Shown in pieces: positions 56,857-64,000 of a stretch of 64,000 bases of DNA; the stretch's first letter is position 1, and each line of letters begins with the position of its first letter. The position numbers and the translations under genes were made by a program. The notes below the pieces were generated by a model. That model ran no database searches, was not told where the DNA came from, and saw only the letters and a list, made by a program, of their open reading frames with translations. Source of the DNA: Agroathelia rolfsii (Eukaryota > Basidiomycota > Agaricomycetes > Amylocorticiales > Amylocorticiaceae); NCBI GenBank assembly GCA_018343915.1, contig JABRWF010000003.1, positions 4,650,001 through 4,714,000 on the forward strand, read 5' to 3'.

Positions 56857-59800
56857 TTAGATGAGTTCACGGAGACTAGTTGGAACTTCGGGCTGTAAAT
56901 TTATTCCGTCAATCACTCGTGTTTCAGCACCTCGTGGATAGGAGTAGCTTACACATTTGATCCTGACCAGGGTGAAGAGAGAGATAGAAACAGCGACCAG
57001 TTAGCTCTGTGAAAGGGAGACACGAATGAAAGGTTAAAATGCTTGCTTACTTGTAGAAGCATTCGATGGAGCGAAGCATCTCGACATCGCCCCCTGTAGC
57101 CGTGACAAAGTTGACGACGACGCCAGGGCGGGAATAATTAGATGCAATAGCCGGCGCCACGCTAATAAAGAGAGAAGAAATTCGTGAGTAAAAGAAGGAC
57201 GAGCCAGAAAGAACATCAAGCCCTCACCGATGTGCGTATTCTTCCACAGCCTTGGGCAGATCTATTCGCAAAGCAGTCATCAATTTAAAACACAAGTATT
57301 TCACTCATACCACCGATCACACTTACCATAGTTGATCACAAGCGGAACTTGAGACACTTCGGACGTTTTCACGAGCACATCGTACACAATGAGGACTTTA
57401 GTCACAGGCTGTCTCAAAACGACCGAGGATGGAGAAGTGTTCTTGAATTTGTTCACAGTCGCCAGTCGGGTGCTGACATTCATATCACTGTGCTGATAAT
57501 AGGCAGAAGGGATCATTTAGAGCCCATATCACAAATAAACATCAAACAATATCACGGGAAGCACTCACCAGCGGCATAGCCTCAAGTCCGGCAGTCGCGA
57601 GCTTATAGACAACCGATTCCAGCGCGTTCGTGCCACCTACATACACGACAGCCTGCGTGAGCGTCTGGTCGAGATCGTTGAAAAGGTCCGCGAGTGCATC
57701 GAGTTTCCACTCCTTCGCCTGTATATTCTCAGTGCTGACAGATCCCCTGCCGGATCCGATAATACCCAAGCCACCGGCAGCACCTCCAGCACCTCCAGCA
57801 CCTGTCGGGGAAGAGAAGGACTCGGAGCGCACGACGACGTTGGAAGTAAATGCGAGGTATAGATAAAACTGGCGCAGTCCGCGAGAGGAGTTCTGGGAGA
57901 CTTCGGTGGTGTTGGACGTGTTACCGTCCCTGCGCACAAGCACGCGGACTGCCTCGCGCAGCTGGATGGTGCCAGCAAGATTAAGGACGTCCTGAGGGAC
58001 AGTGTTGGAGAACAGCGCCGTCTGCCTGTCTGTCTGCTGGGACGGAGAGGGCGATTCGGAGAAGGTCGAGAATCTCCTGCCGCTGGGATTAGGCGGCCCG
58101 TTGCCGTTGGGATCAAACATGTTGCTTGTGCCGTTGCCGTTAGAGCCGGGTGGGAGACCCGAAGTGGATTGGGAACGAGATGATGAGGGGAGGAGCTTGA
58201 CGATGTTGAAGACATAATCTTGCAAGTTGCGTGCGATTAACTGGTCGACCTCGTCGAGGATAAGCAGTTTGACCTCCTGGCCGGATATGCCGCCCTGGGT
58301 AGTAGTGAACAATGCGTGTAATTTCTGCGGAGTACCGCAGATGATATGGGGATTGCCTTGCTGGAGAAGTCTGAGCTCTACAGACAGATCGCTGTTCGGG
58401 GATGTCACACCCACGCCGAGGGCGGAGCGTATGCCTATCGGTCCACCAATATCCCGTATCATGCGCTGGGCTTGAGTAGCCTAAAGTTTCATGATAAGTA
58501 ACGGGGCGATTTGGAAACAAGAGGACTACGAACTTGATCGACGGTAGTAGAAATCATGAGCACAAGAGGACCCTTGATGTTGGGTCGAGTCAAGGACGCC
58601 GCCCAGGCAACTTGAATCGCCGGTATGACATACGCAGCAATACGCTCCTGAGTGGGAGGGGCTTGGGCAATGATGTCTGCACCTTTGAGCAAGAAGGGCA
58701 AGGCACGTTGCTGAATCTTGTTGGGCGGTCCAACCCTGCGCATGTGAAATGAGATTTTCGAAAGGGTATAGCCAACATATTACAAACAAACAAAAAAACT
58801 ATCATACCCAAAACGATTCAAAGAAGTCAAAAGTTCCGGAGCCAAAGGTAGCTGTTCCCAACGTGAAATAGTCGATGCGTTATCTCTGGAAGAGTTCCAT
58901 ATCTCATTCGACGACTCTTGAATCTGGATCGAACAGATAATGTAAATAAATATTCACATGTGTGTACCGCAAGGATGTGAACCAAGCGGAGACTTACCAC
59001 AGAAGAGTCACGACGGGATAGACCGGAAACCGAGCGGCGCGTGTCCATTCCGCGCATACCCATGTTATTGTTGCTGTTGTTGTTATCGATCGACCGAGGA
59101 GGGAGCTCCAACGTGCCCGCAGACCAGGTACGCATAGGTGGCATCCTTGCCACCGATGACGCCCGAGTTTCCGGGCGCATAGGAAGACCATTACCTAAAT
59201 TGACCTGCTTGGAGGGCGAGATACTATTGGGATCAAAGGGAGCATGAGACGGACGTCTTTGCGACACTTGGCTTGTAGGAGAGGGGCCCTGTTGTGTCTG
59301 TAGCGCCAGTAGCTGGCCCACAGAAGAAGTCAAGTCATTCAGTCGCTGGGATATCTGAGTCATGTCCTCGAAGGCCGGAGTCTGGTTAGGCGCAATGTTG
59401 CCTCCAATAGATGCCCTGGTATTAGCCAGGCTTCCCGAATTCGTGGCTGATGTAGGCGCGAAAGGGTCTTTAAACTCGGGCCTCTGACTGTTACTGTGGT
59501 TGCTATGGCTGAGGCCGTTATTGCTGATCGTGAGGGCTCTGTCCACCAAAATGTCCACCTTGGCGTGAATATCTCTCAGCTGTCCTTGAATATCCCGCGT
59601 GGACAACTCGCATCGGGCGAGACGATCAAGGATCTCTTGGATTGTCGGATGTCCCCTGAGCTGAGCATCACTCGTCGGGCCCTGATCGGTGGTGTACTGA
59701 CTGCCCGATCCCATTGAGGACGTGGGCGATCCGGACATAATAAACGGACCATTAGTGTTAAAAGACGGCAGGCGCGATAACGCCTGGGGCACGGGCGGCG

Positions 59801-60308
59801 TGGGCTGCTGCTCGCGACTGCTCTGTATCCGAAATTCCTGAAACGCCTGGACGAAGCTCGATCCTGCGTAGGAATCTCTGCGGTCGACGACGGATGCTTG
59901 CGTGCCGTCGTCGGTCATGCCGTAGATGGCGGCCAGGCTGGCCTCGCGCGAGACCTGGTGATACATGGGATAGGGTCTGTCTGCGTCGACGCGTTGTATG
60001 ACGGTCGACTGCCTCGATGTGGGCCGGTCTGCTGCTGCGCCCGAGGTCGGGATGGGCCCAGGTGATGATTGGAAGCGCACGCCGCGATTGGAGGTATTGC
60101 TATCCATGGATGGAGGGCTTGGGGACGAGCCGGCAGAGCGATAGTCTGACATGGCGAGAGAGGATGAAGACTGCTCGCGAGGGCGTATGACCAAGGTGCG
60201 AGGACCAAAGTGGCCTCTGTTACTGCTAGCGCCGTCGTCGTCGTTGGAACGGACTACGTCAGGGAAGAAGGGCTGCGATGCAGGGTTCAGGGCACCACTG
60301 GAAGACAT
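56857..60308 (-). CDS. eIF4A-like protein with degenerate helicase motifs and long N-terminal extension (putative pseudohelicase)
   Basis: Start at 60308 (MSSSGALNPASQPFFPDVV). The first roughly 480 residues are Ser/Pro/Asn-rich and disordered. They contain two likely amphipathic helices, EILDRLARCELSTRDIQGQL through VDILVDRAL, and DMTQISQRLNDLTSSVGQLL. The second half follows eIF4A end to end: SRWEQLPLAPELLTSLNRFG, a Q-motif-like PPNKIQQRALPFLLKGADII, HIICGTPQKLHAL, EWKLDALADLFNDLDQTLTQ, VPLVINYDLPKAVEEYAHR, RPGVVVNFVTATGGDVEMLR and the eIF4A-like end VPTSLRELI-TAA. Nearly every catalytic motif is replaced: motif I is AQAPPTQER, motif II DEVD, motif III SNT, motif V lost, motif VI HRVAPAIASN. 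Two low-complexity inserts interrupt the RecA folds. ATP hydrolysis is therefore unlikely. About 1000 residues. A scaffold or regulator of translation is conceivable but unproven. Confidence 0.8.
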
Positions 60309-61127
60309 TTCGATTGTCGTGGGCTGGTTTATAGGCTAGATGGAGGTTCAGAGGGTTGCAGATGACAAGTGTACTGGCACTGCAGCTAGCTAAGATGGGT
60401 AGTTTTAGTAGGATGCTGGATGCGGGGTCGGCTAAAAGGGCTTGCGATAGGAAACAATGAAGGTAGGCAACAGGCTGTGGCCCAAGCTGCACTGATGGGA
60501 TCACAATGGCGGTCCAAATCGCTGTTAATGGCACAGACGTCTCCTGTCCATGTGTGTCGCAGAACGAGAGCGACGACGAGCGCGCAGACGACGGGTGGAA
60601 GAAGGAGCGCGATGTGTGTTGCCTCGGACTATAAGTTGCTCACTACAACTATCACGCGGCCCATGCGCCACTCGGCTCACATCTACAACATCATGTATCA
60701 TCAGAATCACCCAGGCGGTGCAGGCTGCTATTGCTATCCATTGCGATGCAAGATAATATCACTAGTCATACAAAATATACACAGTACACAGAATGGTAAA
60801 TAATAACCAATAACCAATAAACGGGTCCCATCGGCAGGAAAATTATGGTGGTAAGAGCGTGAGAGTGAGAGTGAGACGCGCGGCCTAGAGAGCAGGTGTC
60901 CGCTATGAAAATGCAATTAAAAATCGAGATGCTAAACGAGAGTTTATGTCTGGAGAGTGCGGGAATTCATTATCCATGCCAGTGGTATCAGTATGTCAAG
61001 GAATGTATGCCTAGTCAGTAAGAAAGCGAAAGCGAAAGCAAAGAAAAATTGCAAAAAGGAATGCTGGGAAGGAATGCAATGAGAATAAATTCAGCGAATC
61101 TCAAAATCTCTTGTGGATGGAGCGGTA
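60309..61127. other. Intergenic between eIF4A-like gene and RRM gene
   Basis: About 820 bases: promoter of the eIF4A-like gene and 3' flank of the RRM gene. No supported gene; short frames on both strands lack similarity. Confidence 0.45.
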
Positions 61128-62175
61128 TCAGATGAGTGTTTTGGTAAATGACCATCCAAAGATATTAAATTTCTCCCATGGCCACTCGCGTTTAGCTCGG
61201 CCTGGGTTGGCAGGGTCAAAGATAAACGTGGATTCCATCGTCGCTTCCCGTACAAGCTGCCTGGGCTGCTTGGGACCTCTGCTCATGGGTTCAAGGCCGC
61301 AAATGTCGTCTAATCGTCTTCGGACGATATCATCTACTTCTGGGAGCTCGCCGGCTGTGCGGCAGACCTGGGTCAAAGGGTGAGCATTATCTCCACAAAC
61401 TGTCTTCCAAATAAAGTCAACATACAGCAACACGAGTGTCTCCAATACGTTGCCCATTCATGCGAAGGGCGACAGCCACAGATGTGACCTTTCTGAACTC
61501 GATAACGGCGTATCGTCTATCACGAATTTGAGGTGTCCCACTCCTGCCTCTGCTTTGTTCTGGTAGTGGTGCAGCAACGCCTTGGCTGCATCGAATGTTC
61601 ACATCGGCAATAGTGCCACAGGGGGCAAACGCCCGTCGCAAGCTATCTTCAGTCATTGTAGACGGTAACTGAGATAATGACGTCGGTCAACAAAGACGTG
61701 ACACATCAACAAACAAAGAGGATGGAAACTCTTACATTGCCCACAAAGATGTGATACGTAGCCTCCAACGACTTGACTTTCATCCTCTCTCTTTCAATCG
61801 CATTCTCCACCTTTCTCTTCTTCTTGTTCGAGTCGGCGGTGGATCGTTTCTTGCCGTGCTTCTTAGGACTAAAAGGATTATTATTATTATTATTATTATT
61901 ATTGTAACGTGCGGCTTGGACAGCCTGTGCCTGCGCTTGGGCGTACTTTTCGCGCAATTTCAACGTGTATAGTACCTGGAATTATAGAATGAATAGACAG
62001 GGATTAGTAAACGTCACGGCCACCGGAACCACATCAAACAAACATGCGCGGCGCCCGGAATAGGGTTTGATCCCAAGACAGGAGAGGATGGTTTGGTGAT
62101 ATTACTACTAGTGCTGGGTGCATCCGAACTGGGCTCGGCGAACGAGGAGGAGGAAGGACAGCGGTAGATAGCCAT
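61128..62175 (-). CDS. RRM RNA-binding protein (Nop12/RBM34-like layout)
   Basis: Starts at 62175 (MAIYRCPSSSSFAEPSSD). A Ser/Pro-rich stretch is followed, after an intron, by LYTLKLREKYAQAQAQAVQA, a poly-Asn run, and a basic KKHGKKRSTADSNKKKRKVE nuclear-localisation-like segment. The RRM reads ATYHIFVGN (RNP2), then LPSTMTEDSLRRAFAPCGTI, a loop with Arg/Ser, RDRRYAVIEFRKVTSVAVAL (RNP1) and MNGQRIGDTRVAV. The C-terminal exon continues ELPEVDDIVRRRLDDICGLE and PGRAKREWPWEKFNIFGWSF, ending KTLI-TGA. About 290 residues. RNA binding is well supported; the pathway (ribosome biogenesis is suggested by the basic region) is inference. Confidence 0.72.
61876..61904. repeat. (ATT)n trinucleotide repeat coding for poly-Asn
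   Basis: About nine ATT/TTA units inside the coding region of the RRM gene. On the minus strand they read AAT codons and give nine consecutive Asn residues. Confidence 0.85.
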
Positions 62176-62689
62176 AGCAGGGAGGACAGGTGTGTGAAAC
62201 GTAAATCTCAGTACAGGGGGGAAAGATAGAGACGGTGATGACGATAATGTCTGCGCCAGATCGCTTTTAAGTCGAGATCGCTTGGCTGGACCGTGCACGG
62301 CTCGTCCTCGGCGGGGGAAGGAAGGGGGGAATGGACGACTGCTCGTTTGGGCAGGCAAACGACCAGACCAAAGCGGTTCAGAGGCCAAGCAATGTGGATA
62401 TTTCACCACTAGAGAGCAACAGTTATCGCTCAGTGCACTAGATGGACCGGCTATCCGGGGATCAGCTCAGCTCGGATGGAGCGCGCACACACACAAACGA
62501 AACGGGCGTGCTGACGAGGGGGAATAAACGCCTGCAGGGCCCGTGCCCCGCATAAAGAGCGTATAACATGTGTTTTGAGCCACCGCAGCCACCGCCACCG
62601 CCACTGATCTCAGCCACCAGCCACATCCGGTCATCATTACAGTAAGCTTGCTTGAATTTACGAAGTACTATATTTTGCAAACTCTAGAC
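62176..62689. promoter_or_regulatory. Divergent promoter region, RRM gene and FMC1
   Basis: About 510 bases between two divergent starts. No specific site is claimed. Confidence 0.35.
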
Positions 62690-63137
62690 ATGAGTGCGAC
62701 TACCTATCGTCATGTCGTCCGTCAACTCAACAAATCAGTAATGATTCCAACTGTGCAGCTCATCTCTATGATCTCTATGGCTCATGCGTCTTGTTAGTCT
62801 CTAGTTCCGCGTGCTTCACGGAACAAAGTGATCTACTCAGCTTTCCGCGACCTCTTCGAGCAGAAACGCGGGGAGAAGGAAGCTACTGCCTTTGACCGGG
62901 ACATGCAAAACGTCGCCACGTTCATAAAGGCTCAGCAGAACCACAAGGTGCATAGTTTATATATACAACGCATATTGCTACTACTTACCCTGCTGACAAA
63001 CACGGCGGAAACAGGTATTACTAGACCGTTATAATCCCCTCCTCAACTTTACAGAGGAAGAGCGTCTCAAGGCGACCGCCCGTAGAGTTGGCTTGGATAT
63101 GCCAGTCACCCACAAGCCCGAAGAGCAGTCATCATAA
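62690..63137 (+). CDS. FMC1: FMC1-like mitochondrial ATP synthase assembly factor
   Basis: Three-exon gene of about 105 residues. The start at 62690 gives MSATTYRHVVRQLNKS, the short LYR-like first helix. Exon 2 reads LVPRASRNKVIYSAFRDLFE then AFDRDMQNVATFIKAQQNHK. Exon 3 begins LLDRYNPLLNFTEEERLKAT and closes ARRVGLDMPVTHKP, ending QSS-TAA. The LxDRYNP...(E/D)...TAxxVGLD(V/M)P end is the strongest link to yeast Fmc1, a matrix protein needed for F1 ATP synthase assembly at high temperature. The animal homologue ends similarly with VGLKLP. The small size and intron positions fit a real gene. No separate presequence is seen, as in other LYR proteins. Confidence 0.8.
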
Positions 63138-63233
63138 TGCTTTACTCTAATCCACCTTATTCGTACATTGACCACTCGTGGATTTTCCCTGCCGCGATTT
63201 GCATATCCTTGCCGACCCCACTATAGCTATCGT

Positions 63234-63273
<40 letters not shown>

Positions 63274-63511
63274 TCGTTATGTTTTAATTAATCAGACAGA
63301 GTATAGATACATGCTAACAATACAGAACAAAAGATACTATGGATACAATACAAAAAGGTCGTCAATGGTCAATGACAGCCCTCAAAATAGTCCAAGAGAA
63401 AGTATATGCAGCCTGCCGCACTCTTCTCAAGTAACATACGACATCAAAAGAGAAAAAAAAATTGCTCAGAAGGTAGATGCCCATACTCGGTAACCTAAAC
63501 TGTTTCGTTTC
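63138..63511. other. Convergent 3' region with GA microsatellite
   Basis: About 370 bases between convergent genes. It contains a (GA)n repeat and otherwise A-rich sequence. Confidence 0.55.
63237..63271. repeat. (GA)17 microsatellite
   Basis: An uninterrupted run of GA units just after the FMC1-like gene. Confidence 0.92.
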
Positions 63512-64000
63512 TCAAAGGGAAGACTCTTCTCCGCCCGACGGGCTAGACTGGGCGAGCGAAAGCGCGAGCTCATCCATCAAGTCTCTACTGATTGGGGGAA
63601 TCGTCAAGGCGGTGGCCGCAAACACTTCCTCCTTGAGGATCTCAGAATGGCTAGTGAGCTCCTCAGGATACTGGCCAAAGTTTGTTTGGTCGTTCGGAGA
63701 GCTGTTCTGCCAGGGCACAGGCAAGAAGGTTTCATCATGCATGTTGAAGTGCAAGTCATGAGGATTCTGTGATAATTTCGGTGAGATGACGTTTGAAAAG
63801 ATGGAGATGGGGAACATAAAGAACCTACCACACCGGCCATAGCATTGACCACACCCGTGTCGCAGGGACCATTCCACATAGGTGCCACCATAGATATATC
63901 AGGAACAATAGGAGGGAAGCGATAACCCATCAACGCGATCTGGTTGTATGAGGTGAATGGCTGCTGGTAGAAAGACACGGGTACCGCCATGCCCTGGGTC
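63512..64000 (-). CDS. Unknown protein, C-terminal part (5' end outside window)
   Basis: At least two exons are visible. The upstream one reads MAVPVSFYQQPFTSYNQIAL then MGYRFPPIVPDISMVAPMWN and GPCDTGVVNAMAGV before a donor near 63830. The final one reads NPHDLHFNMHDETFLPVPWQ, NSSPNDQTNFGQYPEELTSH, SEILKEEVFAATALTIPPIS and DLMDELALSLAQSSPSGGEE, ending SSL-TGA at 63512. The text is Gln/Ser/Pro-rich with an acidic amphipathic segment near the end (DLMDELALSLAQ), as in the tails of many fungal regulators. I cannot name it, and the frame continues beyond base 64000. Confidence 0.55.

Noticed and set aside
57637..58215. Second minus-strand frame of 192 codons in the eIF4A-like gene
   Set aside because: It is a Ser/Pro-rich alternate frame of a long real exon and has no motif.
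63237..63271. Repeat tracts as CRISPR-like arrays
   Set aside because: They are simple GA, CT or ATT microsatellites without spacers, in a eukaryotic genome.

Overview
This window is nuclear DNA of a filamentous fungus, most likely a basidiomycete of the Agaricomycetes. The signs are genes split by many short introns (about 50-70 bases, GT...AG), single-copy eukaryotic housekeeping genes lying between local tandem families, and a class III-like chitin synthase. A Ceratobasidiaceae-like (Rhizoctonia-type) source would fit the mix of tandem GST-like and MFS genes, but that is inference. I see no rRNA or tRNA gene, transposon, CRISPR array or viral sequence.

Layout. 1-10067: five tandem GST-like genes on the minus strand; the first runs off the left edge and the third carries an in-frame stop. 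10739-14397: chitin synthase (+). 15259-17326: a RING-finger protein and a small Spo12-like protein (-). 17327-19308: gene-poor. 19309-20151: Rheb-type GTPase (+), tail to tail with a long GH2 beta-mannosidase (20552-24389, -). 24643-38279: five tandem MFS transporters of the Dal5/anion:cation symporter type (-). The outermost copy has lost its start codon and several signature residues, and a scrap of the neighbouring alanyl-tRNA editing gene lies between copies 4 and 5. 38769-40695: alanyl-tRNA editing protein (+). 41041-42038: unknown protein (-). 43126-44139: DJ-1/Hsp31-like protein (+). 44508-45174: U1A/U2B''-type RRM protein (-). 45566-46968: ceramide synthase (+). 47697-48793: ESCRT-III Snf7 (+). 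49995-51609: Nem1-type phosphatase (-). 52247-52699: AcpS/PPT2-type phosphopantetheinyl transferase (-). 52897-56363: Elongator subunit Elp2 (+). 56857-60308: an eIF4A-like protein whose helicase motifs are nearly all degenerate, with a long N-terminal extension (-). 61128-62175: RRM protein (-). 62690-63137: FMC1-like ATP synthase assembly factor (+). 63512-64000: 3' part of an unknown gene (-).

The single-copy genes cover wall synthesis, TOR signalling, sphingolipid and phospholipid control, membrane remodelling, tRNA quality and modification, splicing and mitochondrial assembly. They do not form one pathway. The two tandem families look like lineage-specific detoxification and uptake/efflux expansions under birth-and-death evolution. 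The most unusual points are the eIF4A-derived putative pseudohelicase, the relic of the editing-gene exon inside the MFS array with the decaying MFS copy beside it, and a TGACGTCG element kept about 190-200 bases upstream of several MFS copies. Gene spans below run from the chosen start codon to the stop codon and include introns. Splice sites were judged by eye from GT/AG signals and family similarity.
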